Assembly: GCA_022826045.1 (NCBI GenBank) | Contig: JAJDVQ010000029.1 | Location: 1 to 59,038, forward strand | Direction: 5' to 3' | Source of the DNA: Acidimicrobiia bacterium | GTDB lineage: Bacteria; Actinomycetota; Acidimicrobiia; Acidimicrobiales; Poriferisodalaceae | Length of the DNA: 59,038 nucleotides | Part shown: in pieces, positions 24,267 through 42,581 of the stretch | Layout of the letters: every line of letters starts with the position of its first letter | How positions within the stretch are numbered: position 1 is the first letter of the stretch | Program-made: the position numbers and the translations under genes | Notes under the pieces: generated by a model | What the model was told of the DNA's origin: nothing | Databases searched by the model: none | Seen by the model: only the letters and a program-made list of their open reading frames with translations

Positions 24267-24581
24267 CTAGGGCTGGACTTTGAGCTCGATCTCTACGCCG
24301 GCGGGCAGGTCGAGACGCTGGAGCGAGTCGACCGTTTTGTCGGTGGGATCGATCACGTCGATCAGGCGCTTGTGGATCCGCATCTCGAAGTGCTCGCGCG
24401 AGTCCTTGTCCTTATGGGGCGACCGCACGACCGTGTAGCGATGCTTCTCGGTCGGCAGCGGCACGGGACCCCGCACCTTGGCGTTGGTGCGCAGCACCGT
24501 CTCAGTGATCTTCTGCGCCGACTGGTCCACGATCTCGTGGTCGTAGGCCTTGAGACGCATCCGGATGCGAGGTGCTGCCAT
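24267..24581 (-). CDS. rpsJ: 30S ribosomal protein S10
   Basis: This gives 104 residues beginning [20 protein letters not shown], with the canonical S10 sequence [20 protein letters not shown] and [13 protein letters not shown]. It is a head protein of the small subunit; in E. coli it (as NusE) also contacts NusG and NusB in antitermination. It follows tuf after 19 bases. In most bacteria rpsJ leads the S10 operon (rplC, rplD, rplW, rplB...). Here none of those follows; decayed and IS-derived sequence does. Confidence 0.98.
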   Translation of the reverse strand: MAAPRIRMRLKAYDHEIVDQSAQKITETVLRTNAKVRGPVPLPTEKHRYTVVRSPHKDKDSREHFEMRIHKRLIDVIDPTDKTVDSLQRLDLPAGVEIELKVQP

Positions 24582-24600
24582 TGGACTGTTCCTGCCGTTG

Positions 24601-25785
<1,185 letters not shown>

Positions 25786-25951
25786 GTCGTACCCGCCTTT
25801 CGGGGTTCTGCTCGCCTACCGCGGCAGCGTGAGGTGCAGGGTTGTCTGTTTTCTTTGTTTCTTCACCGCTCTGAACGGTGTGAGGCTAGGGATGCCGTGG
25901 CCCAGTTCCAATAAGCCCGGCCGATGTCGCCCGCAACGGGACCGGCCGCAG

Positions 25952-25970
25952 CCCGCCCGCAGCAGGCGGG
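25952..25970 (-). terminator. Hairpin just after the fusA stop codon
   Basis: CCCGCC (25952-25957) and GGCGGG (25965-25970) form a 6-bp GC stem with a 7-base loop directly after fusA. No U-tract follows, so it may be a processing or attenuation hairpin in the fusA-tuf gap rather than a full terminator. Confidence 0.35.
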
Positions 25971-25971
25971 G

Positions 25972-28056
<2,085 letters not shown>

Positions 28057-28094
28057 TTCAGACGTGCCTCAATTGATCAGGTCTGCCGATCAGA

Positions 28095-28565
28095 TCACCA
28101 GCGGTAATGCGCGAAGGCCTTGTTGGCCTCTGCCATGCGGTGCGTGTCCTCACGCCGCTTGGCCGCCGAGCCGGTGCCGTTGGAGGCATCCATCAGCTCG
28201 TTCGCAAGACGTTCGGACATGGTCCGCTCGCGGCGCTCGCGGGCGAAGCCCACGATCCAGCGGATCGCCAGGGCGGTGGCACGGCGGGGCCGCACCTCGA
28301 CTGGCACCTGGTACGTGGCGCCGCCCACCCGGCGGCTCTTCACCTCGACCTGGGGTCGGGAGTTGTCCACCGCACGCTTGAGGATCTCGAGCGGGTCGCC
28401 GCCCGTGCGCTCGCCGACGAGGTCCATCGCTTGGTAGACGATGCGCTCGGCCAGCGAGCGCTTGCCGCGCCGCAGCACCTTGTTGATGAACTGGGTGACC
28501 AGCGCCGACTCGTAGACGGGATCGGGGTCGATGTGGCGGCGAGGAGCTGCGCCTCGGCGTGGCAT
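28095..28565 (-). CDS. rpsG: 30S ribosomal protein S7
   Basis: The 156-residue primary 16S rRNA-binding protein starts [20 protein letters not shown] and has [37 protein letters not shown] and a C-terminal [18 protein letters not shown]. One base separates its start from the rpsL stop, so the two are co-transcribed and probably coupled. S7 is the autogenous repressor of the str operon in E. coli; no matching structure was looked for here. Confidence 0.99.
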   Translation of the reverse strand: MPRRGAAPRRHIDPDPVYESALVTQFINKVLRRGKRSLAERIVYQAMDLVGERTGGDPLEILKRAVDNSRPQVEVKSRRVGGATYQVPVEVRPRRATALAIRWIVGFARERRERTMSERLANELMDASNGTGSAAKRREDTHRMAEANKAFAHYRW

Positions 28566-28566
28566 G

Positions 28567-28938
28567 TCAGGACTCCCGCTTGGCGCCGTAGCGCGAGCGC
28601 GCTTGCCGGCGGGAGTTCACGCCCGAAGCGTCGAGTGCACCCCGGATGATCTTGTAACGGACGCCGGGGAGATCCTTCACGCGGCCTCCGCGGACCAGCA
28701 CGATGCTGTGCTCTTGGAGGTTGTGTCCCTCGCCGGGGATGTAGGCCGTCACCTCGACACCGCTGGTGAGGCGCACGCGTGCGACCTTGCGCAGAGCGGA
28801 ATTCGGCTTCTTCGGGGTGTGGGTGTAGACGCGCGTGCAGACCCCACGCCGTTGCGGAGAACCCTTCAACGCAGGCGTGCGCACCTTCGTCGGCTTCGAC
28901 TTGCGGCCCTTGCGGACCAGCTGCTGGATCGTCGGCAC
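28567..28938 (-). CDS. rpsL: 30S ribosomal protein S12
   Basis: The 123-residue decoding-site protein starts at a GTG (28938), P-T-I-Q-Q-L-V-R-K following, which gives the family's usual length. An in-frame upstream start would add an implausible 67 residues. Key regions are [11 protein letters not shown] (Lys43-equivalent present, streptomycin-sensitive form) and [20 protein letters not shown], with the [10 protein letters not shown] loop containing the aspartate-methylation neighbourhood. It opens the str operon, 157 bases after rpoC. Confidence 0.98.
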   Translation of the reverse strand: MPTIQQLVRKGRKSKPTKVRTPALKGSPQRRGVCTRVYTHTPKKPNSALRKVARVRLTSGVEVTAYIPGEGHNLQEHSIVLVRGGRVKDLPGVRYKIIRGALDASGVNSRRQARSRYGAKRES

Positions 28939-29095
28939 GAAGACCTCTGCGGGTTGGGCTGTCAGCGGGACAGGCTCACGAACGGGATTCGGCAGATCTG
29001 CACGCCACCCCACCGGTGACGCGCCGAAACCGGCAGTCAAGGCTAGGCAGCGCGCCCCAGTGCCACAACTGACAACAGCACGCGCCGAGGTCGAA

Positions 29096-33034
<3,939 letters not shown>

Positions 33035-33097
33035 GTGAGTGTTTCTGGCCCCGTGTGTCTGGCTCGTCGAGCCTCGGTCAGTGGTCGTCAGTGCCGC

Positions 33098-36727
<3,630 letters not shown>

Positions 36728-36771
36728 CGGGCTCTCCTAGCGGTTCAGTTGTTGGGTGATGGGTCGCAGGT

Positions 36772-36822
36772 GCCTGCCCACGGCAGGCGGCAAGTGGCCG
36801 CAGGCGCGTGCGGTCGCACGCG
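36772..36822 (-). promoter_or_regulatory. Two hairpins in the rpoB leader
   Basis: GCCTGCC-CAC-GGCAGGC (36772-36788) and CGCGTGC-GGTC-GCACGCG (36805-36822) are two perfect 7-bp GC stems 16 bases apart. They lie 45 to 95 bases upstream of the rpoB start in the transcribed direction. They could be attenuator, processing or stabilising structures separating rpoBC expression from the genes upstream. No U-tract is present. Confidence 0.5.
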
Positions 36823-36975
36823 TCCGCAGCAAGAAGGTCCCCCGCTGGTGGGGTTCGATGCTGGGGACTGGTGGGTGCGCGAAGAGGAGGGCCACCTGTG
36901 CCACGACTCGGACAACGCTACCCCGCCTGTGCCGGTGTCACAACCGGCGGACGACACCTAGCGGCAACAGTTCCG

Positions 36976-37215
36976 TCAGGAGGATTCGTTCAGTTTCCTG
37001 TTGATGTCGGCGACGGCGTCCACCAAGGCGTTCGTGACGGTCTCGACCTCGGAGAAGCGCTGATCGACCTTGCGCTCAAGCTGATCGAAGCGACGGTCCA
37101 CGCCACTGAAGCGCTGCTCCATGTGGTCGAAGCGCTGCTCCATGTGGTCGAAGCGCGCGCCGATCTGCCCGAACATCTCACCGAGGTAGTCGCGCAGAGC
37201 GTCAGGCGTATCCAT
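36976..37215 (-). CDS. Small coiled-coil protein
   Basis: From the ATG at 37215 this encodes 79 residues, MDTPDALRDYLGEMFGQIGA then RFDHMEQRFDHMEQRF and RFDQLERKVDQRFSEVETVT, a continuous coiled coil with a duplicated 7-residue unit (a 21-base direct repeat at about 37104-37148). No enzyme motif. It lies between rplL and rpoB in their orientation and shares the QRFSEV segment with the protein encoded on the other strand at 37419-38078. The function is unknown. Confidence 0.65.
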   Translation of the reverse strand: MDTPDALRDYLGEMFGQIGARFDHMEQRFDHMEQRFSGVDRRFDQLERKVDQRFSEVETVTNALVDAVADINRKLNESS

Positions 37216-37418
37216 GTGCACAACGTACTGGCAGCCGACGCGGTAACCAAGCATCTCCGTTCGGCCGAGGAGGCTGGGGTCTGTCGGACAGTCCCATGCC
37301 CCAGCGGCTGAATGCCCCGTGATCGCTGATCGAAAGACACTGAAAATAACTTTTATTCCTCAATCCGGCGGCCTACGGTCTGCTGACGTTCAAGCTCTGC
37401 GCCGTCAAGGAGCCCGCC

Positions 37419-38078
37419 GTGTCCGAAGCCGAGCGTTCCCGCCTCGAAGCCGCCGTGAGTACCATCTCCACTGTGTCCGAGAGCGACACCCCCTGCGACT
37501 CGCCGCCAGCGCCAGACGCGGACCTGCCCGGCGCAGAGCCGACGGTCGCTCCCCCAACAGCGTCAGCGACGGCGCACCCAGGCGCCGCAGCCGGGGCGCC
37601 CGCAGCGGCAACGGCGCAAGCGCGGCGTGCACGCAAACTCGCCATCCCGATCCCCACGGCGGTCGTGGCCGCGCTGATGGCCGGCATGTTCGGCTTGCTG
37701 TTCTTCAGCCTCAACGGCCTGCGCTCCGACATCGCCAGCACGAACAGCAGAATTGACAGCACCAACAACAGAATCGACAGCCTCCGCAGCGACATGACGA
37801 GCGAAATCGGCGGCCTCCGCAGCGACATGACGAGCGAAATCGGCGCCCTCCGCAGCGACATGACAGGCGAAATCGGCGCCCTCCGCAGCGACATGAACCA
37901 GCGCTTTTCGGAGGTGGACCAGCGGTTCGTCGAGGTCAATCAACGATATGCCGAGATCCATGGGATCCTGCTCGGCCACACCGACCGGCTCGCCCGCATC
38001 GAGACCATCCTCGACATCGAACCTCGGGTCGCTGCGGCAAACGACGGCGAAGCCTTGGTTCAGCAGGAAATTCCGTGA
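37419..38078 (+). CDS. Single-pass membrane coiled-coil protein
   Basis: The 219-residue product starts at a GTG with AAGGAG seven bases upstream. Residues 1-80 are Pro/Ala/Thr-rich and disordered. Residues about 82-100 (IPIPTAVVAALMAGMFGLLF) form one membrane helix. Residues 104-170 are an 11-residue repeat (LRSDMTSEIGG/A, four copies) that forms a parallel coiled coil, followed by QRFSEVDQRFVEVNQRYAEI. It is on the opposite strand to the whole ribosomal/RNA polymerase block and separates rplL from rpoB. The family is not recognised; it resembles many actinobacterial membrane-anchored coiled-coil proteins. Confidence 0.7.
   Translation: MSEAERSRLEAAVSTISTVSESDTPCDSPPAPDADLPGAEPTVAPPTASATAHPGAAAGAPAAATAQARRARKLAIPIPTAVVAALMAGMFGLLFFSLNGLRSDIASTNSRIDSTNNRIDSLRSDMTSEIGGLRSDMTSEIGALRSDMTGEIGALRSDMNQRFSEVDQRFVEVNQRYAEIHGILLGHTDRLARIETILDIEPRVAAANDGEALVQQEIP
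37781..37912 (+). repeat. 33-base in-gene tandem repeat
   Basis: Four units begin at 37781, 37814, 37847 and 37880, each starting CCTCCGCAGCGACATGA. Each encodes 11 residues, L-R-S-D-M-T-x-E-I-G-x. The last is partial and diverges. Near-identity of units 1-3 at DNA level points to recent slippage or unequal exchange. Confidence 0.85.
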
Positions 38079-38219
38079 CCGACGAATCGGCAGCCAACCG
38101 ATCGTCCGATGATCTCGGCGGCGCTTGCGGCACGGCGATCTCGACAGCGCCGCCGAGTTGGTGGATGCGCTCACCCCGCTGACAACACCCGCTTGAACCC
38201 CGCTGCGAGTTGAGTGGGG

Positions 38220-38609
38220 TCAGGAGAGCTCGACGGTGGCGCCTACGCCCTCGAGGGCTTCCTTGGCCTTGTCGGCGTCGGCCTTGGGCACGCCTTCGAG
38301 CACTGCCTTCGGGGCAGCCTCCACGAGGTCCTTGGCCTCCTTGAGGCCCAGGCTGGTGAGCGAGCGCACCTCCTTGATGACCTGCACCTTCTTGTCGCCG
38401 ATGGCAGTCAGCATGACGGTGACCTCATCGGCAGCCTCCTCGGCGGCCTCGCCGTCTCCGTCGGTGCCCGCAGCGGCAGCCACCATCATCGGGGCGGCAG
38501 CAGCGGCGGTGACGTCGAAGCGCTCTTCGAACGCCTTCTTCAGTTCGACCAGCTCGAGCACCGTCATGTTGCCGATGGCGTCGAGGATCTCTTCGGTGGA
38601 CGTGCTCAT
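38220..38609 (-). CDS. rplL: 50S ribosomal protein L7/L12
   Basis: The 129-residue stalk protein starts [20 protein letters not shown] (N-terminal dimerisation domain), has an Ala-rich hinge near 35-55, and a C-terminal factor-binding domain ([35 protein letters not shown]). It overlaps the rplJ stop by four bases (ATGA). It binds L10 in several copies and recruits EF-Tu and EF-G. Confidence 0.98.
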   Translation of the reverse strand: MSTSTEEILDAIGNMTVLELVELKKAFEERFDVTAAAAAPMMVAAAAGTDGDGEAAEEAADEVTVMLTAIGDKKVQVIKEVRSLTSLGLKEAKDLVEAAPKAVLEGVPKADADKAKEALEGVGATVELS

Positions 38610-39280
38610 TGGTTGTTCTCCGTGTTTGTCTGAGTGGGATCGTTTGTCTGGGTGGGATCAGCTTGGGCTGAGGTTGACGGGTCGCCGTCTTGGCCGTCGG
38701 ACGCTTCGTCGGGTGCCGGGTTGTCTGGTGCTTTGTCAGCCAGCGCTTGCAGCAGGCCCGACACTTCGCCGATCAGGTTGTTCATCATCGACGCCAGCGC
38801 ACTGAGCGGCGCGGCGAATGCACCGAGCATCTGCGCCATCAGGTCATCGCGTGACGGCAGGTCGGCGAGATCGCGCACCTGCGCATCGCTGAGCAGCGTG
38901 CCCGCAAGCACGCCGCCCTTGATGACCAGCGCGTCATGCTCGGTTGCGAACGTGCGCAGTGCCTTGGCGGCCGCAGAAGGGTCCCTGCCGCAGAAGGCGA
39001 GCGCAGTGGGACCCAAGAGCAGGTCGGCGACACCATCAGGCGTGCCGTCGGGCGCCTGCTCGGTCAGCGCCCGGCGGACGAGGGTGTTCTTGTAGATCTT
39101 GTACCGGCAGTCGGCATCGACGAGGCGGCCGCGCAGGTCGGCCATCTCGGCCACGTCGAGACCTCGGTACTCGGTGAACAGCACCGCGTCGGCCTCGGCG
39201 AAACGTTCGCGAACCTCATCGACCACCGCGACCTTGTCGGCCCGCGGCGCACGCTGATCAGCCGTCGTTGCTGTGGCCAC
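38606..39280 (-). CDS. rplJ: 50S ribosomal protein L10
   Basis: I place the start at the GTG (39280), preceded by AGGAGA, giving 224 residues ([20 protein letters not shown]). The fold is L10: [32 protein letters not shown], and the helical C-terminal region that binds L7/L12. The last 45 residues are an unusual low-complexity tail with [18 protein letters not shown], absent from typical L10 (about 165-180 residues). The rplL start overlaps the stop. An upstream in-frame start would add 40 implausible residues from the leader. Confidence 0.95.
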   Translation of the reverse strand: MATATTADQRAPRADKVAVVDEVRERFAEADAVLFTEYRGLDVAEMADLRGRLVDADCRYKIYKNTLVRRALTEQAPDGTPDGVADLLLGPTALAFCGRDPSAAAKALRTFATEHDALVIKGGVLAGTLLSDAQVRDLADLPSRDDLMAQMLGAFAAPLSALASMMNNLIGEVSGLLQALADKAPDNPAPDEASDGQDGDPSTSAQADPTQTNDPTQTNTENNQ

Positions 39281-39575
39281 TGTGGAGATCTCCTGTGCTG
39301 TGCGGATATGGCGGTGCTCGGGCGGTTGGGTCGCTCCCGGCCCCGGATCGGGCGCCGGTCCGCAGACCAGACAGAACCGCACCCCGACGCTGACGCGCAC
39401 AGGAAGCCAGTCCGCCTCATCGGGCTCGACCCGTGCCGCTTGCTCAATTCGAGCAAGCTCCTGAACTGGGTTCAGACGGGGCCGATTTCAGGCCGGAGCC
39501 ACCGGAGATCTGCGGCGAGCAGGTTGTAGAAGCCAGAACGCTACCGGCGATCGCGGATGTGTCCAACTGCGGCCA
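39281..39575 (-). promoter_or_regulatory. rplJ leader region (candidate L10 autoregulatory leader)
   Basis: A 295-base untranslated stretch separates rplA from rplJ. The same position in many bacteria carries the L10 leader RNA, which binds L10-L7/L12 and represses the rplJL transcript. It contains GC-rich inverted segments (GCTTGCTC/GAGCAAGC near 39442-39461: TTGCTC-AATTC-GAGCAA). I did not confirm the consensus leader, so this rests on position, length and pairing potential. Confidence 0.45.
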
Positions 39576-40262
39576 TCAACCGAAGTCGGCGGGGTCAATC
39601 TGGACCCCGGGACCCATCGTGGAGGAGACCACCATCTTGCGGACATAACGCCCCTTGGCGCTGGCGGGCCTCGCGCGGGTGAGCTCGTCCATGACCGCCT
39701 CGAGGTTCGCGTTCAAGTCCTCGGCCGAGAAGCTGACCTTGCCGATTGCGAGGTGGACGTTGCCGTAGCGATCGGTGCGGTACTCCACCTTGCCGCTCTT
39801 GAACTCGCCGACGGCCTTGCCCACGTCGGGGGTCACCGTGCCAGATTTGGGGTTGGGCATGAGCCCCCGCGGGCCGAGCACCTTGCCCAAGCGACCCACC
39901 ACGCCCATCATGTCCGGTGTCGCGATGGCCACATCGAATTCGGTGTATCCAGCCTCGACCCGCTCGGCGAGTTCGGCGCCGCCCACGACGTCGGCGCCCG
40001 CCTCGGAGGCTGCCGCAGCCGCGTCGCCCTGCGCGAACACCGCAACGCGCACGTCGCCGCCGGTGCCCGACGGCAGCGCAACGGTGCCTCGGACCATTTG
40101 GTCGGCCTTGCGCGGATCGACGCCGAGGCGAACCGACAGCTCGACCGACTCGTCGAACTTGGCGGTGGCGAATGTCCTCACCATGTCGATCGCTTGAGCC
40201 GACTCGTGCATCATCTGCCGGTCGTAGCGGCGAGTGGCGTCCGCGTACTTCTTTCCTGCCAT
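39576..40262 (-). CDS. rplA: 50S ribosomal protein L1
   Basis: The 228-residue protein starts MAGKKYADATRRYDRQMMHE and has KFDESVELSVRLGVDPRKAD, DVAIATPDMMGVVGRLGKVL, GPRGLMPNPKSGTVTPDV and ends STMGPGVQIDPADFG. L1 is the L1-stalk protein and the autogenous repressor of the L11 operon in E. coli. Its start is 27 bases after the rplK stop. All conserved segments are present. Confidence 0.99.
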   Translation of the reverse strand: MAGKKYADATRRYDRQMMHESAQAIDMVRTFATAKFDESVELSVRLGVDPRKADQMVRGTVALPSGTGGDVRVAVFAQGDAAAAASEAGADVVGGAELAERVEAGYTEFDVAIATPDMMGVVGRLGKVLGPRGLMPNPKSGTVTPDVGKAVGEFKSGKVEYRTDRYGNVHLAIGKVSFSAEDLNANLEAVMDELTRARPASAKGRYVRKMVVSSTMGPGVQIDPADFG

Positions 40263-40289
40263 CTGGTGTCTCCTGTGCTGCGAGCTAGC

Positions 40290-40742
40290 TCAGCCGGCGA
40301 CTTCGATGCCCATCGAGCGTGCGGTGCCGATCACCTGCAGCTTGGCGGCCTCGATGTCGCGGGCGTTGAGGTCGGGCATCTTGGTCTTCGCGATCTCGGC
40401 GACCTGGGACTCGGTGACGTGAGCCGCCGTCTCGCGGCCGGGGTTCTCGGCGGCCTTGGTGAGTCCGGCAGCTTGACGCAGCAGCACCGATGTCGGCGGC
40501 GTCTTGGTGATGAAGGTGAACGAGCGGTCCTCGAAGATCGTGATCTCGACCGGCACGATCGTGCCTCGCTGGCTCTCGGTCTTGGCGTTGTAGTCCTTGC
40601 AGAAGTCCATGATCGCCACGCCGTGCGGGCCCAAGGCGGTGCCCACCGGCGGCGCGGGCGAGGCTTGGCCCGCTGGGATCTGGATCTTGACGACTGCAGC
40701 GACACGCTTGCGCCTCGGTGTCCGTGCTGCGTTGTCTGCCAT
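40290..40742 (-). CDS. rplK: 50S ribosomal protein L11
   Basis: The 150-residue protein starts [20 protein letters not shown], followed by [20 protein letters not shown] (the proline-rich thiostrepton-binding segment), [15 protein letters not shown] and a C-terminal rRNA-binding domain ending [12 protein letters not shown]. It forms the GTPase-associated centre with 23S rRNA. The order secE, nusG, rplK, rplA is conserved in bacteria. Confidence 0.99.
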   Translation of the reverse strand: MADNAARTPRRKRVAAVVKIQIPAGQASPAPPVGTALGPHGVAIMDFCKDYNAKTESQRGTIVPVEITIFEDRSFTFITKTPPTSVLLRQAAGLTKAAENPGRETAAHVTESQVAEIAKTKMPDLNARDIEAAKLQVIGTARSMGIEVAG

Positions 40743-40787
40743 GTTGTGCTCCTGAGTCTGGGGGTGGGTCTGTGCCGGGGCTGCAGC

Positions 40788-41570
40788 TCAGATCTTTGCG
40801 ACTTGGACGAAGTCGAGCTCGACGGGGGTCTCCCGGCCGAAGATGTTCACCAGCACCTTGACCTTGAGCTGTTCCTCGTTGATCTCGATCACCTGACCTT
40901 GGAAGTCCGAGAACGGACCTTCCTTGATGCGCACGCTCTCATCGATCTCGAAGATCATCGACGGCTCGGTGCGGCGCGGCATCTCGGGCCCTTCGTCGGG
41001 CTCGGCCAGGAACGCCTCGACCTCCCTGCGGCGCAGCGGCGAGGGCTTGCCGCCGGGCCCGGCGTAGCCCGTGACGCCCGGCGTGCTGCGGATCATGTGG
41101 TGCGCCTCGTCGCTCGGGCGGCAGCGGATCAGCAGGTAGCCGGGGAAGACCTTCTTCTTGGCGACCACCTTGCGGCCGGCCTTGAACTCGATCACGTCCT
41201 CCATGGGGATCGCAACCTCGTGGATCTGGTCCTCCATGTCGAAGGTGCCGATGCGGGCTTCGAGATTCTGCTTGACCTTCTTCTCGTAGCCCGACTGGGT
41301 GTGCACCACGAACCAGCGGCCGGGCCGATCATAGGGCGACACGCGCTTCGGCTCGGGCTCGGTGGGAGCGAGCAGTTCGTCCTCGGTGAGCACGTCGGTG
41401 AGGGCGCCCTCGCCGACAGGCTCGTCGACGCCTTCGACCGGGCCGGTGTCGTCTGCGGCCTCGGGCGCTGGCGGGGCCAAGGTGGTCGCGGACTGCGACG
41501 TCAGCAGGCGGCGAGCCGCGGCCATCGGGTCGGACTCGGGTGCGGTGGAGGTTTCGGTCAGATCGCTCAT
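40788..41570 (-). CDS. nusG: Transcription antitermination/elongation factor NusG
   Basis: The 260-residue protein has an N-terminal acidic and Ala/Pro-rich extension of about 75 residues, then the NGN domain (RWFVVHTQSGYEKKVKQNLE, FPGYLLIRCRPSDEAHHMIR, GVTGYAGPGGKPSPL) and a C-terminal KOW domain (VRIKEGPFSDFQGQVIEINE). The extension is common in actinobacteria and absent from E. coli NusG (181 residues). It couples RNA polymerase to the ribosome and Rho. It lies 20 bases after secE. Confidence 0.98.
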   Translation of the reverse strand: MSDLTETSTAPESDPMAAARRLLTSQSATTLAPPAPEAADDTGPVEGVDEPVGEGALTDVLTEDELLAPTEPEPKRVSPYDRPGRWFVVHTQSGYEKKVKQNLEARIGTFDMEDQIHEVAIPMEDVIEFKAGRKVVAKKKVFPGYLLIRCRPSDEAHHMIRSTPGVTGYAGPGGKPSPLRRREVEAFLAEPDEGPEMPRRTEPSMIFEIDESVRIKEGPFSDFQGQVIEINEEQLKVKVLVNIFGRETPVELDFVQVAKI

Positions 41571-41590
41571 GTTCGTCAGCTCGGTCTCAG

Positions 41591-41899
41591 TCAGTTCACG
41601 TCGAAGAGGCGCAGCACAGCCTCGCCAAGAATCCAGTCGAATCCCGCGATCATCGCCGTCAGGATCACGATCGTGATGAAGACGACGATCGAGTAGTTGA
41701 CGAGCTCGGAGCGGGTCGGCCAGATGACCTTCTTCAGCTCGGAGCGGACCTCGCCTACGAACTGAGCCGGTCCCGCCCGTTCCGTTGTCGGGGATGCCGG
41801 AGCTGCCTGGCGCCGCTCGCGCCGTCCCGCGGGCGCGCCGTCCGCCGTCATCTCGCCCTGACGCTGCAGGTGACGGCGTGTGCGTCGGTTCATGGCCAT
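41591..41899 (-). CDS. secE: Preprotein translocase subunit SecE
   Basis: The 102-residue protein has a long basic N-terminal extension, then RSELKKVIWPTRSELVNYSI and one membrane helix (VVFITIVILTAMIAGFDWIL). The K-x-V-x-W-P-T/S-R motif is the SecE cytoplasmic amphipathic helix. It is part of the SecYEG channel. The gene starts the secE-nusG-rplKA transcript, just downstream of tRNA-Trp. Confidence 0.96.
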   Translation of the reverse strand: MAMNRRTRRHLQRQGEMTADGAPAGRRERRQAAPASPTTERAGPAQFVGEVRSELKKVIWPTRSELVNYSIVVFITIVILTAMIAGFDWILGEAVLRLFDVN

Positions 41900-41994
41900 C
41901 GGGAGTGTCTCCGGCCTCGGGTTCTCAGGGACTTGACGTCGGGGGTTCGGGCGTGGTCAGCCCGCCGGGCTGGCGGTCCAAGCCGGCGGAAGCG

Positions 41995-42068
41995 CAGGGC
42001 AGGAGGGACTCGAACCCGCAACCGCCGGTTTTGGAGACCGGTGCTCTACCAAATTGAGCTACTGCCCT
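41995..42068 (-). tRNA. tRNA-Trp(CCA)
   Basis: The acceptor AGGGCAG pairs with CTGCCCT; the D-arm is GCTCAATTTGGTAGAGC. The anticodon loop CTCCAAA gives CCA, and the T-arm is GCGGGTTCGAGTCCC. The discriminator is G. Position directly before secE is conserved in many bacteria. Confidence 0.97.
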
Positions 42069-42192
42069 CAGCGTCGGCGCATCGCGTGCGATACGCAGGT
42101 GACACTCAGTGCGGGCCTTCTTGGCGAATGTCCGCCGCAACAGGCTACCGGCAGCGATCTGGGTCGCGTCCAGAGGCGCTTGGAGCGGAGTC

Positions 42193-42269
42193 TGGTAGCG
42201 GGACTGGGACTCGAACCCAGGACCTCACGATTATGAGCCGTGCGCTCTGACCAACTGAGCTATCCCGCC
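42193..42269 (-). tRNA. tRNA-Met(CAT), elongator type, CCA encoded
   Basis: The acceptor GGCGGGA pairs with TCCCGCT (one G-U), the D-arm is GCTCAGTTGGTCAGAGC, and the anticodon stem CACGG/TCGTG encloses CTCATAA (CAT). The T-arm is CTGGGTTCGAGTCCCAG, followed by A and a genomically encoded CCA (42193-42195), unlike the other tRNAs here. The anticodon arm differs from the tRNA-Ile2 at 7187-7259. The first base pair is not mismatched in the initiator fashion, so I call it elongator. Confidence 0.93.
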
Positions 42270-42318
42270 GACAAATCGCCTCGCAGCCTACTCACAGCAC
42301 CGACGACGACCGCCGCCC

Positions 42319-42401
42319 GGACCTCACGATGCTGCGCCCAATGCGACGACCGCAAGCGGCCGCCGCTGCCGTGCGCTCTGACCAACTGAGCTATCCCGCC
42401 G
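42319..42401 (-). pseudogene. Broken second copy of the tRNA-Met gene
   Basis: 34 bases at 42368-42401 are identical to the 5' half of the tRNA-Met at 42237-42270 (acceptor 5' strand, D-arm, anticodon 5' stem), and 12 bases at 42319-42330 match its anticodon 3' stem and variable region (42220-42231). Between them, where the intact gene has 5 anticodon-loop bases, lie 37 unrelated bases. The T-arm and the 3' acceptor strand are absent. It cannot form a normal tRNA. Confidence 0.85.
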
Positions 42402-42423
42402 TGCGGGCCGCAGGGCAGCGGCG

Positions 42424-42496
42424 AGCCCCGTGCCGGAATCGAACCGGCGACACCAGCCTTACCATGGCTGTGCTCTGCCTACTGAGCTAACGGGGC
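42424..42496 (-). tRNA. tRNA-Thr(GGT)
   Basis: The acceptor GCCCCGT pairs with ACGGGGC; the D-arm is GCTCAGTAGGCAGAGC. The anticodon stem CAGCC/GGCTG encloses ATGGTAA (GGT), and the T-arm is GCCGGTTCGATTCCGGC. The discriminator reads T. It completes the Thr-Met-Trp tRNA group ahead of secE; rpmG, often present here, is not found. Confidence 0.96.
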
Positions 42497-42581
42497 AACG
42501 CTCGTGCGCCATCGCCAGCGATGTGCGCCGAACAGTGTGGGGTCCGGAGTGTATCTGCGGCCCTTCGGTAGCTTCGCAGCC

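Noticed and set aside
37781-37912. A CRISPR array, because of evenly spaced near-identical repeats
   Set aside because: The repeats are 33 bases with no spacers, tandem, and encode an 11-residue coiled-coil unit in frame.
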